A stretch of DNA of 58,694 nucleotides from Actinomycetota bacterium (GTDB lineage: Bacteria > Actinomycetota > Humimicrobiia > Hakubellales > JAMDDV01): positions 1 through 58,694 of the forward strand of contig JAMDDV010000032.1 in NCBI GenBank assembly GCA_023488455.1, read 5' to 3'. Both the position numbers and the translations under genes were made by a program. A model generated the notes under the pieces. The model searched no databases. It worked only from the letters and a program-made list of their open reading frames with translations, and was not told the origin of the DNA. Of this stretch, positions 33,839 through 42,993 are shown one piece after another (positions within the stretch are counted from its first letter, which is position 1; each line of letters starts with the position of its first letter).

Positions 33839-35111
33839 GCTTTATAGACGAGCACTATTAAAGATGCCAGGGGGAGTAAATAGTCCTGTGAGGGCCTTCA
33901 AGAGCGTGAATAGTGAACCAGTCTTTATAAAAAAGGCTGAAGGAGCAAAAATATTCGATGAGGATGGCAAAAAATACATAGATTTTGTCTGTTCATGGGG
34001 GGCAATAATCCTTGGTCACAGCCATCCTGTGGTTGTGAAAGCGGCGGGCAGACAGATAAGAATGGGTTCAAGTTATGGAGCACCGACTAAGGCAGAGGTT
34101 GAGATTGCAGAGATTATATCCGAGGCAATTCCATCGATTGAGATGTTAAGGCTCACGAGCTCAGGCACCGAGGCTGTCATGAGTGCGATCAGGCTTGCGC
34201 GAGCTTTTACTGGAAAGAAACTGGTTGTTAAATTTGCGGGTTGCTATCATGGCCATAGCGACGGTTTATTATCAAAGACTGGCTCGGGTCTTGCAACTCA
34301 TGGAATACCCTCTAGCCCCGGTGTTCCAGAGGAAATAGCTCGTCTAACTATAACTGTTGAATATAACGATATTTCAGAAGTAAAGGCGCTTTTTGAGAAG
34401 AAGGGAGGAGAGATCGCCTGCATAATCCTGGAGCCTGTAGCTGGGAACATGGGTGTTGTGACTGCATCTGAAGTCTTTCTATCAGAACTCAGGAGGATTT
34501 GTAATAAATATGGCTCGCTCCTCATATTTGATGAGATCATCACCGGTTTCCGGATAAGATATGGAGGCGTACAGGATTTATTTGGTATAAGACCTGATTT
34601 AACAATTCTTGGAAAGATCATTGGTGGAGGTTATCCTTTAGCTGGTTTTGGTGGAAGACGCGAGATAATGAAGATGCTCGCGCCTGAAGGAGAGGTGTAT
34701 CAAGCTGGAACTCTTTCCGGAAATCCAGTTGCAGCAAGTGCAGGTATTGCATGTTTGAAGTTTCTTAAGGAAAATAAGAACCTGTACGCAAAATATAGCC
34801 AGCTTGCGTCAGAACTCTTCAAAGGAATTAAAAAAATATTTAACCAGAACGGAATTCCAGTTTTTTGCAAACAGATTGGGCTTATGGGATCAGTTTTTTT
34901 TCTAAACTGCGATGTGATTAATTACACGACAGCAAAAACACAAGATACCGATATGTTCAAGATTTTCTTTAAGTCTCTGTTCTTAAACGGAATTTACCTG
35001 CCCCCATCGCTTTTTGAGGCATGGTTTTTGACATTTTCGCACAGCAGGCAAGATGTTGAGGAAACACTGGAAGCTGTGGATTATTTCACGGGAAAGGAAT
35101 ATTTTGGTTGA
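33822..35111 (+). CDS. hemL: Glutamate-1-semialdehyde 2,1-aminomutase
   Basis: 429 residues. Seen: PGGVNSPVRAF at the N-terminus, GCYHGHSDGLL, FDEIITGFR and the PLP lysine in TILGKIIGGGYPLAGF, then AGTLSGNPVAAS. It converts glutamate semialdehyde to 5-aminolevulinate. It is last of the five tetrapyrrole genes and overlaps hemB. The stop is followed by about 50 bases without an obvious terminator before the Rrf2 regulator. Confidence 0.96.
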   Translation: MTKSGKLYRRALLKMPGGVNSPVRAFKSVNSEPVFIKKAEGAKIFDEDGKKYIDFVCSWGAIILGHSHPVVVKAAGRQIRMGSSYGAPTKAEVEIAEIISEAIPSIEMLRLTSSGTEAVMSAIRLARAFTGKKLVVKFAGCYHGHSDGLLSKTGSGLATHGIPSSPGVPEEIARLTITVEYNDISEVKALFEKKGGEIACIILEPVAGNMGVVTASEVFLSELRRICNKYGSLLIFDEIITGFRIRYGGVQDLFGIRPDLTILGKIIGGGYPLAGFGGRREIMKMLAPEGEVYQAGTLSGNPVAASAGIACLKFLKENKNLYAKYSQLASELFKGIKKIFNQNGIPVFCKQIGLMGSVFFLNCDVINYTTAKTQDTDMFKIFFKSLFLNGIYLPPSLFEAWFLTFSHSRQDVEETLEAVDYFTGKEYFG

Positions 35112-35163
35112 AGAAATACTTTAACTATCAATTCAAAGCTATATACTAAGACAGTAAACAATT

Positions 35164-35607
35164 ATGAAACTATCAACCAGGTCTAGATACGGGATAAAAG
35201 CCTTAATTTATCTGGCAATGCATTATGGGGAAGGTCCCATTCCTCTGAAAGAAATTGCAAAGAAGGAAGGGATTTCTCTTTATTACCTTGAAAGGCTGGT
35301 AAACCAACTTGTCACTGCAGGTTATCTTAGGAGTACAAGAGGGGTAAAAGGTGGAGTTATGCTTTCCAGTCATCCTGCAGAGGTAAATATTGGGGATATT
35401 GTAAAACTCCTTGAAGGATATATTTGTCTGGTTGATTGTGTTGAGGATCCTGCTACTTGCTCGCGTGCGGATCGGTGTGCTGCACGAGATCTTTGGATCA
35501 GGACTAGCGAAGCAATAAATGAAGTTCTTAGCTCAACTACTCTGCAGGATTTGATAGAAGAACAGATACAAAAAGAAAGTGCTTTTGAACCCATTTATTA
35601 TATTTGA
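35164..35607 (+). CDS. Rrf2-family transcriptional regulator with Fe-S type cysteines
   Basis: 147 residues. Seen: N-terminal winged helix MKLSTRSRYGIKAL and ISLYYLERLVNQLV, the RGVKGG wing, and C92, C99 and C105 in DCVEDPATCSRADRC, close to the three cluster ligands of IscR (92, 98, 104); C88 is nearby. Family members control iron-sulfur and cysteine metabolism (IscR, CymR). Its position after the sulfur/siroheme genes makes it a candidate for sensing sulfur or Fe-S status and controlling the cysH promoter. No strong SD is visible. Confidence 0.88.
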   Translation: MKLSTRSRYGIKALIYLAMHYGEGPIPLKEIAKKEGISLYYLERLVNQLVTAGYLRSTRGVKGGVMLSSHPAEVNIGDIVKLLEGYICLVDCVEDPATCSRADRCAARDLWIRTSEAINEVLSSTTLQDLIEEQIQKESAFEPIYYI

Positions 35608-35710
35608 TACAAACATCAAGCCCCAGCCAGCAGAAAGCCAAGAAATTTATTTTGCGAGAAGTTAATATAAGTTTTTGGTAAACTATTCAGAAAATTTCCA
35701 GAGGAAAAAG

Positions 35711-36298
35711 TTGAGCAAAATAGTACTTCTTGCCCTTCTGGGCAGTCCAAGGAGAAAGGGAAACACTGAAACTGTACTGGATGCTGCGATTTCGGGAGCC
35801 GAAGGTGCCGGAGCTCACGTGGAAAAGATAGTCCTTGATAGACTGAACATAAAGCCGTGCAGGGAATGTTACACATGTTCAAAGAACGGTCATTGTGTCA
35901 TTGAAGATGATATGCAACCGCTTTATGATAAGATTTATGGTTCAAATAGGATAATCCTGGCTTCCCCGATCTTTTTTATGAATTTCAGTGCCCAAGCTAA
36001 GTTAATGATCGATAGATGCCAGTGCTTTTGGGAGAGAAAATATGACCTGAAGGAAAAGCTCCCTGATGAGGTAAACGGCATTTCAAGAAAGGGTTCCATA
36101 ATAGCAGTGGGCGGAGCGCATAACAGGAACCTTTTTGAGGGTGTTTTGATGACTGCAAAGGTATTTTTTGACGCTATTAATGTTAAAATGGATGGCACTC
36201 TTTTGTTCAGGGGGGCTGATGACAAAGATTATATGAAAGGCAGGCCTGATCTACTGGAATTTGCAAGACAATTTGGTGAGGAGTTTGTATCAGTATAA
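35711..36298 (+). CDS. Iron-sulfur flavoprotein (NADPH-dependent FMN reductase fold)
   Basis: 195 residues from TTG 35711, chosen for AGAGGA just upstream; an earlier TTG at 35675 lacks an SD. Seen: flavodoxin-like LLGSPRRKGNTETVL, the compact cysteine motif CRECYTCSKNGHC that binds a 4Fe-4S cluster in archaeal Isf, and ASPIFFMNFSAQAK. Such proteins shuttle electrons in anaerobes. It is separated from the Rrf2 gene by about 100 bases and from ilvC by a few, so it may belong to either unit. The partner is unknown. Confidence 0.83.
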   Translation: MSKIVLLALLGSPRRKGNTETVLDAAISGAEGAGAHVEKIVLDRLNIKPCRECYTCSKNGHCVIEDDMQPLYDKIYGSNRIILASPIFFMNFSAQAKLMIDRCQCFWERKYDLKEKLPDEVNGISRKGSIIAVGGAHNRNLFEGVLMTAKVFFDAINVKMDGTLLFRGADDKDYMKGRPDLLEFARQFGEEFVSV

Positions 36299-36321
36299 AT
36301 TAATTTATGGAGGAGAAGGAA

Positions 36322-37311
36322 ATGGCAAAGGTAATTTACGATTCTGATATTGATGAGGGAGTGTTAAAAAGTAAGAAAATCGCCATTATTGGATATGGCA
36401 ATCAAGGACATGCACATGCGCTTAATCTTAGGGATTCAGGGTATGATGTGCGAGTTGGACTGCCCGATGATCCCTATAAGGAGGTTGCGCTTAAAGATGG
36501 CATTAATGTTAAAACTATTGCTGAGGCTGCTTCCGAGGCAGATTTGGTCTCGATGTTAATACCAGATGAGATCCAGAAGTCTGTGTACGAATCGGAGATC
36601 GCAGATGGTTTGAAGAAGGGCAACACGCTGCTTTTTGCGCATGGGTTTAACATCCATTTTTATCAGATCGTGCCGCCAAGAGATGTTGACGTAATAATGG
36701 TTGCGCCCAAGAGCCCGGGTCGATTGGTAAGGCAGCTATATACTGAGGGTAAGGGTGTGCCAGCCATTGCTGCTGTCTATCAGGATTACACAAAGAATGC
36801 TTACAATACAGCTCTTGCCTATGCGAAAGGCATCGGCTGTGCTAGGGCTGGTGTGATTGAAACAACTTTTAAAGAAGAAACTGAAACAGATCTATTTGGT
36901 GAGCAGGCTGTGCTTTGCGGTGGAGTTACTGAGTTGATTAAGGCTGCATTTGATACGCTGGTGGAAGCGGGATATCAGCCCGAAATAGCATATTTCGAAT
37001 GCCTCAATGAGCTTAAGCTCATAGTAGACCTCATATATGAGCGCGGAATAGCCGGAATGCGCAAAGCTATTTCTAACACTGCTGAGTATGGAGACATAAC
37101 TGTTGGTAAAAAGATCATCAATAAGCAGACCAGGGAGATAATGAAAGAGGTCTTGCAAGACGTCCAGTCGGGCAAGTTTGCCAAGGAATGGATATTGGAG
37201 AATCAGGCGGGAGCGCCGATGTTTAACGCGCTCAGGAAGATCGAATCCGAGCATCTGATCGAGAAGGTTGGGCCGAAGTTGCGCGAGATGATGGGCTGGA
37301 TAAAAAAATAA
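36322..37311 (+). CDS. ilvC: Ketol-acid reductoisomerase
   Basis: 329 residues from ATG 36322; the earlier ATG at 36307 is rejected because its own codons form the GGAGG SD for 36322. Seen: [44 protein letters not shown] and SNTAEYGD, the class I pattern. It isomerises and reduces acetohydroxy acids in branched-chain amino acid synthesis. ilvB, ilvN, ilvD and leu genes are not in the window, so it stands alone next to nadE. Confidence 0.96.
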   Translation: MAKVIYDSDIDEGVLKSKKIAIIGYGNQGHAHALNLRDSGYDVRVGLPDDPYKEVALKDGINVKTIAEAASEADLVSMLIPDEIQKSVYESEIADGLKKGNTLLFAHGFNIHFYQIVPPRDVDVIMVAPKSPGRLVRQLYTEGKGVPAIAAVYQDYTKNAYNTALAYAKGIGCARAGVIETTFKEETETDLFGEQAVLCGGVTELIKAAFDTLVEAGYQPEIAYFECLNELKLIVDLIYERGIAGMRKAISNTAEYGDITVGKKIINKQTREIMKEVLQDVQSGKFAKEWILENQAGAPMFNALRKIESEHLIEKVGPKLREMMGWIKK

Positions 37312-37331
37312 AGGCTGTACAGGTTCAAGAA

Positions 37332-38153
37332 TTGAATGATTTAAAAATTGATGAAGAGCTTACCGTAAGAAAGCTGATAGAGTTCATTGACAGCCAGCTT
37401 GCGATTAGGGGCTACACCAAAGCGATAATAGGATTGTCTGGCGGCCTTGATTCAACCGTTTTGGCCTATATAACCGCAAGGGCCATCCTGAAATCTAATA
37501 TTTACGCTCTGATCCTTCCTTACGGCACGCAGTCGCTACCCGCAGTTCTTGATGCAAAAGAGGTCGTGCGGGAGCTCGGCATTCAGCCCATCGAGCACGA
37601 TATAACGCCTATGATAGATTCTTATTTCGCTCAGTTTGCGGAGGTTGACTGGATAAGGCGTGGTAACAAGATGGCCAGGGAACGCATGTCCATCCTTTAT
37701 GATTACTCTGCATATTTAAAGGCGCTCGTGCTGGGTACAAGCAACAAGACGGAGCTGCTGCTTGGTTACGGAACGCTTTATGGTGATCTGGCTGGCTCGA
37801 TTCAACCGCTGGGCGATCTTTATAAAACGCAGATCAGAGCTATTGCCAGTTATTTGAATATACCAAAAAGAATAATCGACAAGCCGCCATCTGCAGGTTT
37901 TTGGTCTGATCAGACTGATGAGAAGGAGATAGGCTTTAAATATGAGGACGTTGACAAGTTGCTCTTTGTAATGATCGATTCGAAAAAGAACAGAGAAGAA
38001 TTGACGACAATCGGCTTTTCACGTGAATTAATTGATAGGGTAGAATTCATGATGAAAAGGAGCACGTTCAAGCGAAGATTGATATCGATACCGCGAATTT
38101 CCAGCAAGAACATCGACAAAGAGACCTTTACCTGTGATGCCTGGGGTGTTTAG
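37332..38153 (+). CDS. nadE: Ammonia-dependent NAD synthetase
   Basis: 273 residues. Seen: PP-loop SGGLDSTV near residue 37, LVLGTSNKTELLLGYGTLYGD, and PLGDLYKTQ. It has no glutaminase domain, so ammonia is the nitrogen source. TTG start. Its TAG at 38151-38153 is in the same frame as the following rsmI sequence, with no other stop between them. Confidence 0.95.
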   Translation: MNDLKIDEELTVRKLIEFIDSQLAIRGYTKAIIGLSGGLDSTVLAYITARAILKSNIYALILPYGTQSLPAVLDAKEVVRELGIQPIEHDITPMIDSYFAQFAEVDWIRRGNKMARERMSILYDYSAYLKALVLGTSNKTELLLGYGTLYGDLAGSIQPLGDLYKTQIRAIASYLNIPKRIIDKPPSAGFWSDQTDEKEIGFKYEDVDKLLFVMIDSKKNREELTTIGFSRELIDRVEFMMKRSTFKRRLISIPRISSKNIDKETFTCDAWGV

Positions 38154-38156
38154 CTT

Positions 38157-39032
38157 ATTTTAAATTTTGATAGAAAACAGGGAAAACTGGTAATCTGCGC
38201 GACTCCTATCGGAAATCTTGGTGACATAACCTTGCGTGTGATCGATGTTTTAGGGCAGGTTGACCTCATAGTAGCTGAGGATACGAGAAGGACGCAAAAG
38301 CTGCTTAATCATTACAATATAAGGACGCCAACGCTCAGTTATCACAAGTTCAACGAAAGGGAGCGCACCGAGCAGATAATGGATCGCATCAACCAGGGTA
38401 TGAACATTGCGCTCGTGTCGGATTCCGGCACGCCCGCCATATCAGATCCTGGGCAAACGATAATAAGCGCATGTATTGAGGCGGGCATCAAGGTCGAAAT
38501 GGCTCCTGGAGTGGATTCGGTGATACCTGCACTGGTCCTTTCAGGTTTTGATACCTCAAGTTTCTATTTTTATGGGTTTGCTCCGCGCAGGAAAGTAGAT
38601 ATCAAGAGATGGGCTTTAAAGCTAAAGGACGAAACCAGTACTGCGATTGTCTTTGAATCGCCCATGCGGATTGTTAAGCTCCTCGCCATGCTTGTGAACG
38701 TTTTTCCGAAAAGAAATATTGCGCTTATGCGAGAGTTAACAAAAGTTCATGAGGAAGTTATAAGAGGCAGCATTGAGGAGGTGCTTGAGAGAATCAGCAG
38801 CCAGGAGATCAGAGGCGAGGTGGTACTTGTCATTGCAGGTGCCCAAGAGAAGAGAGAGGGCGAAATGACCAGAAATGATGATATAATGGCTAACCTTAAA
38901 GAGGCTGGACTTGAGCTCAAAAAATTTGGATTTTCTGCGAGGGAAATAGCGAAAATCCTGGTGTGGCGATATGATATTTCAAGGAATTTGGCTTATAAGA
39001 TTTCTATATCGGTTCTGGAGAAAAATAGATGA
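38157..39032 (+). CDS. rsmI: 16S rRNA 2'-O-ribose methyltransferase RsmI, non-canonical start
   Basis: About 291 residues. Seen: the family N-terminus GKLVICATPIGNLGDIT, AEDTRRTQKLL, SDSGTPAISDPG and APGVDSVIPAL, plus ITREL-like ALMRELTKVHEE. RsmI methylates C1402 of 16S rRNA. The conserved start region lies upstream of the first TTG (38232), and no ATG, GTG or TTG exists between the nadE stop and it. ATT at 38157, eight bases after GGGGTG, is the best guess; CTG at about 38184 is an alternative. A start at 38232 would delete the SAM-binding PIGNLGD motif. Overlaps metG by four bases. Confidence 0.87.
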   Translation: MLNFDRKQGKLVICATPIGNLGDITLRVIDVLGQVDLIVAEDTRRTQKLLNHYNIRTPTLSYHKFNERERTEQIMDRINQGMNIALVSDSGTPAISDPGQTIISACIEAGIKVEMAPGVDSVIPALVLSGFDTSSFYFYGFAPRRKVDIKRWALKLKDETSTAIVFESPMRIVKLLAMLVNVFPKRNIALMRELTKVHEEVIRGSIEEVLERISSQEIRGEVVLVIAGAQEKREGEMTRNDDIMANLKEAGLELKKFGFSAREIAKILVWRYDISRNLAYKISISVLEKNR

Positions 39033-40576
39033 AGAAAGATACATTTTATATAACAACTGCAATTCCATATGTTAATTCATATCTGCATTTAGGCAACGTT
39101 TATGAAGCCATCCTTGCTGATGCTTGTGCCAGATACCACAGGATAAAAGGCGATAAAACCTTTTTCCTGACCGGAACGGATGAGCACGGTCAGAAAATAT
39201 GTAAAAGTGCACAGAAAAGTGGAATAACACCACAGCAGTTCGTGGATAGGATGTCGGCAGAGGTCAGGAGGCTTTGGGACTATTATGGAATATCTTATGA
39301 CGATTTTATCAGGACGACTGAACAAAGACATGAAAGAGTAGTCCAGATGTGGTTTGAAAAATCGTATGCAAACGGTGACATATACCTGAGCAAGTATGAG
39401 GGTTGGTATTGTGTGGAGTGCGAGACCTTCTATCTGGAATTGCAAATAATTGATAACAGATGTCCTGATTGCTCCAGGCCGGTGGAGAAGTTAGAGGAGG
39501 AGAACTATTTTTTCAGGTTATCCAGATATCAGCAGCCTTTATTGGAGCACATCGAGAAAAATCCTGATTTTGTAATTCCGGAGATCAGAAGAAATGAGGT
39601 CATTGGTCTCTTGAAACAGGGCTTAAATGATATAAGCGTGACGCGAACAGCAATGAGCTGGGGAGTTACCGTTCCTTTCGATACAAAACATGTCTCATAT
39701 GTATGGGTAGATGCTTTAATTAACTATATATCTGCAACAGGTGTGTTTTTTGATGAGGATCGCTTTAATAAGCTTTGGCCCGTCGACTTTCATCTCATTG
39801 GCAAGGATATATTAAAGTTCCATGCCATAATCTGGCCTGCAATGCTTCTCTCGGCCGGGCTCGAGCTTCCCAAATGTGTTGCAGTGCATGGCTGGCTTCT
39901 TGCGGAGGACATGAAGATGTCGAAATCAAAAGGTAATGTGCTCGACCCCTATGAGCTGGCCGAGATCTACGGCGTTGATGCGCTGAGGTATTTCTTGCTG
40001 AAAGAGATTTCATTTGGACTGGACGGCTCGTTTTCGCATGAACTGATGACCAAAACCTTTAACTCCGACCTTTCAAATGACATTGGGAATCTCCTATCCC
40101 GATCGCTAGCCATGGTCAGCAAGTACAGAGATGGAATAATCCCACAGTCATCAACTTATGAAACAGCAGAGAACCAGATAATCGAAAGCTGGCAAAATTT
40201 GCAGAAGATCGTCGATGAGTTCATAAAGTGGATTGACTTCAGGGATGCACTCGATTCAATCTGGTCTTTTATCAACGATATAAACAAATATGTTGACAGC
40301 TCTGCCCCGTGGGCCCTGGCAAAGAACAGCGCAAATTCTGCAAGACTTGACACTGTGCTTTATACAATCTGCGAATCACTGCGCTTGATAGCCATGCTGG
40401 TATTTCCCGTGATCCCATCGTCAGCACAGAAGATCTGGGATCAACTGGGAATAAATGAGGACGTATCGAGGTCAACCCTGCCCGCAAACGGCAGGTGGGG
40501 GCTGCTCAAACCAGGTACTTTAATCGGAGAGAGGCAGCCAATATTCCCAAGAATCGAGAAGGATAATAACAAGTAG
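39029..40576 (+). CDS. metG: Methionyl-tRNA synthetase
   Basis: 515 residues, lacking the C-terminal EMAP/tRNA-binding domain found in many bacterial enzymes. Seen: class I HIGH-type site as YLHLGNVYEA (the last His is Asn here), FLTGTDEHGQK, a CVEC/CPDC zinc knuckle and KMSKSKGN. It charges tRNA-Met. Part of a conserved rsmI-metG-tatD-rsmA run. The missing appended domain may be supplied by a separate protein elsewhere. Confidence 0.96.
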   Translation: MKKDTFYITTAIPYVNSYLHLGNVYEAILADACARYHRIKGDKTFFLTGTDEHGQKICKSAQKSGITPQQFVDRMSAEVRRLWDYYGISYDDFIRTTEQRHERVVQMWFEKSYANGDIYLSKYEGWYCVECETFYLELQIIDNRCPDCSRPVEKLEEENYFFRLSRYQQPLLEHIEKNPDFVIPEIRRNEVIGLLKQGLNDISVTRTAMSWGVTVPFDTKHVSYVWVDALINYISATGVFFDEDRFNKLWPVDFHLIGKDILKFHAIIWPAMLLSAGLELPKCVAVHGWLLAEDMKMSKSKGNVLDPYELAEIYGVDALRYFLLKEISFGLDGSFSHELMTKTFNSDLSNDIGNLLSRSLAMVSKYRDGIIPQSSTYETAENQIIESWQNLQKIVDEFIKWIDFRDALDSIWSFINDINKYVDSSAPWALAKNSANSARLDTVLYTICESLRLIAMLVFPVIPSSAQKIWDQLGINEDVSRSTLPANGRWGLLKPGTLIGERQPIFPRIEKDNNK

Positions 40577-40609
40577 TTCTTTCAGAAGGATTTAATCAGG
40601 AAGATTAGA

Positions 40610-41389
40610 GTGAAGCAGGGTTTTGGTTTTTATGTCGATACTCATGCTCACCTCGATTTGATCGAGGATAAACAGCCAGCGGATGTGGTGAGAGAAGCAG
40701 ATGGAGAGAACGTAAAAATCATCATCACCGTTGGCATAAGCGTCGAGTCAAGCCATAAGGCGGTTCAGATCTCATCACAGTTCGAAAACGTGTTTGCCTC
40801 TGTCGGAATTCATGTGCACGATGCTAGTGCAGTCTTCAGCAAAGATTTTCAGGAAGTTGTTGGGCTCGCTAAATCTGACAGGGTTGTTGCATTGGGAGAG
40901 ACCGGCCTTGATTATTACAGAAACTATTCTGAGCCTGGGGATCAGAAACAACTGTTCATGTGGCATATAGAGTCAGCGAATAAGCTTTACCTGCCGTTGA
41001 TAATTCACTGCAGAAACAGTGATAACGATATGATCGAAATGCTTTACGAGAACAGAGTCAAAAATGGCGTTATGCACTGTTTTTCAGGCGGGGAGAGCCT
41101 GCTGAAAGCCTGCCTTGACCTTGGCCTTTATATATCTTTTGCCGGCAATATTACGTATAAAAATGCTGGAGATTTAAGAACGATAGCAAAAAAGGTTCCA
41201 GTTGAGCGGTTGTTGGTTGAGACCGACTCGCCCTATTTATCTCCACAGGAGAACAGGGGTAAGACAAACTATCCGAAGTTTGTGCCACAAGTGGCATCGA
41301 TGCTTGCCAGGATAAAAAACCTAAGTCCGAAGTACTTGATGGAGGCAACCACAAGGAACGCAATTGACCTTTTTGGGCTGGAATGTTAG
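40610..41389 (+). CDS. tatD: TatD family metal-dependent DNase
   Basis: 259 residues from GTG 40610. Seen: DTHAHLDL, SVGIHVHDA, ALGETGLDYY, LIIHCRNSD, MHCFSGG and ETDSPYLSP, all metal-binding blocks of the TatD amidohydrolase fold. Family members have 3'-5' exonuclease or quality-control roles. It lies between metG and rsmA as in Bacillus. Its TAG is followed at once by the TTG of rsmA. Confidence 0.95.
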   Translation: MKQGFGFYVDTHAHLDLIEDKQPADVVREADGENVKIIITVGISVESSHKAVQISSQFENVFASVGIHVHDASAVFSKDFQEVVGLAKSDRVVALGETGLDYYRNYSEPGDQKQLFMWHIESANKLYLPLIIHCRNSDNDMIEMLYENRVKNGVMHCFSGGESLLKACLDLGLYISFAGNITYKNAGDLRTIAKKVPVERLLVETDSPYLSPQENRGKTNYPKFVPQVASMLARIKNLSPKYLMEATTRNAIDLFGLEC

Positions 41390-42223
41390 TTGGACTTAAC
41401 TGAGATAAAAAGGTTAATTGAAGAGTGCAATTTAACTCCCAGCCGCAGTCGAGGGCAGAATTTCTTGTTTGATCGCAACGTTTTATTAAAGATCGTTTCT
41501 GCCATAAATTTGTTAAAAAGCGACCGCGTGCTTGAAATCGGTGCTGGATTTGGGAATTTGACCCAGCATCTTGCTCGGTACTGCGAGTTCGTGCTAGCAA
41601 TAGAAATGGATAAGAGGATTGCACCGCTGCTTGAAAGAGAAACGTCTTCTTTTGAGAATGTAGAGACACTGATTGGAGATGCCATGAAGATGGATCTTGG
41701 CAAGTTCGCTCTGGATAATAATTTAAATAGAATGGTTTCGAACCTGCCTTATTCCATTGCTGCATCAGTGATTTTAAAGGTATTGCTTGATTGTCCAGGC
41801 ATTATGATAATCCACTGTGCGGTGCAAAAGGAGATTGCGCAGAGGATGACGGCTAAACCAGGCGAGAAGAACTATTCTGGGTACACAGCAAAAATTAAAT
41901 ATTTGAGCGAACCGAAAAATCTTTTTGATATCAGCAGGAACTCCTTTTTCCCTGCACCGGGAGTCGATAGCTCATTTGTGGAGATAAAGAGAAGAAAGTC
42001 TTTGGATGAAAAGGTGAATACCCTGGATTTTTTCAACTTCGTTGATGCATGCTTTGCTTCAAGAAGAAAGACCCTGGCCAATTCTTTGACGAAATCCCCA
42101 AATTTTAATTTCCCAAAACAGAAAGTGGAGGCGGAGCTTACTGCTCTTGGGTTTTCTGAGAATACAAGAGCTGAAAGGTTTGATACAAAAACATTAATGT
42201 TGTTGTATAAAAGGCTTTTGTAA
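41390..42223 (+). CDS. rsmA: 16S rRNA dimethyladenosine transferase
   Basis: 277 residues from TTG 41390, directly after the tatD stop. Seen: SRGQNFLFDRNVL, SAM motif VLEIGAGFGNLTQ, IGDAMKMDL, the catalytic VSNLPYSIAASVI and SFFPAPGVDSSF. It dimethylates two adenosines at the 3' end of 16S rRNA. In Bacillus the next conserved genes are veg and ispE; here they lie 12.7 kb further on. Confidence 0.96.
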   Translation: MDLTEIKRLIEECNLTPSRSRGQNFLFDRNVLLKIVSAINLLKSDRVLEIGAGFGNLTQHLARYCEFVLAIEMDKRIAPLLERETSSFENVETLIGDAMKMDLGKFALDNNLNRMVSNLPYSIAASVILKVLLDCPGIMIIHCAVQKEIAQRMTAKPGEKNYSGYTAKIKYLSEPKNLFDISRNSFFPAPGVDSSFVEIKRRKSLDEKVNTLDFFNFVDACFASRRKTLANSLTKSPNFNFPKQKVEAELTALGFSENTRAERFDTKTLMLLYKRLL

Positions 42224-42234
42224 AAACTTATAAC

Positions 42235-42303
42235 AGGATTTCGACATCCCAATGGGGTCTAAAGGACTAACCAAATTTCACCTCTTTTGGGATAATTAGT
42301 CAA
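42235..42303 (-). pseudogene. Decayed mazF-type toxin fragment
   Basis: Reading from TTG at 42303 the frame gives MTNYPKRGEIWLVL, the start of MazF/PemK toxins, then a TAG at 42259-42261 and TPLGCRNP, a worn remainder of the next conserved block. No more homology is seen before rsmA. The start overlaps the mazE relic stop as in real mazEF pairs. Confidence 0.6.
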
Positions 42304-42524
42304 CCGGGCCACCCTTCTAGGGTTACATCTTCCCACTCCTGATTTATTTTCTTATCAATACTCTGCTCATTTTTGTATCCTTCAATAAGAAGTGCGTCTA
42401 ATTTTTCCTTTTTATCCTTGTCAATTTTCTCGGTTATTGCTTAGGCAATAAATTTACTTTTATTTCGATAAACCTCTATTGCTTCAGCAACCTTTTCCGG
42501 TAAAGTTATGTTTAATCTTTTCAT
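42300..42524 (-). pseudogene. Decayed mazE-type ribbon-helix-helix antitoxin
   Basis: From ATG at 42524 the frame reads MKRLNITLPEKVAEAI, a typical ribbon-helix-helix N-terminus, and runs 74 codons to TGA, ending EDVTLEGWPG as MazE-like antitoxins do. Codon 28 is TAA (42441-42443) where relatives probably have Glu or another sense codon, so the gene is broken by a single nonsense change. Confidence 0.65.
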
Positions 42525-42771
42525 ATTTTAAAAATTTTTATACTTTAATAATAAATATTAGTACGCCAAATTATAAACATTTTTAGATGATGCAATAAGT
42601 ACATCAAATTTGTTAATCAAAAGTTCTTTACTAAAATTTCTATAAAAAGCAATAGGCTTCGGCTACCCCTTTAATTACTTTGCTCCGAGAGTGGACGGAA
42701 TGAAGCAGAATCAATGGATGAAATCATCGGAATACGCATTTAAAAGACTGGATAATGAGGTTTTAAATTCC
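42525..42771. other. Intergenic stretch without recognised gene
   Basis: AT-rich sequence between the mazEF relic and hicA. Several short frames exist, including a plus-strand open stretch over about 42650-42770, but none has a start, SD or family resemblance I can support. Possibly further worn toxin-antitoxin sequence. Confidence 0.4.
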
Positions 42772-42993
42772 TCAAAACTCAAATTCAGAAGAAGGGATTC
42801 CTGATTGCCGAATAATGGATTTAAGTGTCCCGATTCTAATTTCTTTATGATTTGGAACAGGTACGGTTATCGTTGATGCCTCAATCTTTTTTTGCATTAC
42901 AATGTGACTGCCTCGTTGCCGAATCATTTTAAAACCATGCTGTGACATAATTTCACAGACTTCCTGTCCTGATAAAATCCGCAATTTACCCAG
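42772..42993 (-). CDS. hicA: HicA-type mRNA interferase toxin
   Basis: About 73 residues. Seen: LSGQEVCEIMSQHGFKMIRQRGSH, the dsRBD-like HicA fold with the catalytic His in RGSHIV, then TVPVPNHKEIRIGTLKSIIRQ. HicA cleaves mRNA in trans when free of its antitoxin. The start is uncertain: no ATG lies at the family N-terminus, CTG 42993 or TTG 42984 fit best and ATG 43026 would add 11 residues. It follows hicB and overlaps its end, so expression is coupled. Confidence 0.82.
   Translation of the reverse strand: MGKLRILSGQEVCEIMSQHGFKMIRQRGSHIVMQKKIEASTITVPVPNHKEIRIGTLKSIIRQSGIPSSEFEF

Noticed and set aside
42640..42771. Plus-strand open stretch that could be a protein fragment
   Set aside because: No start codon, SD or recognisable motif.
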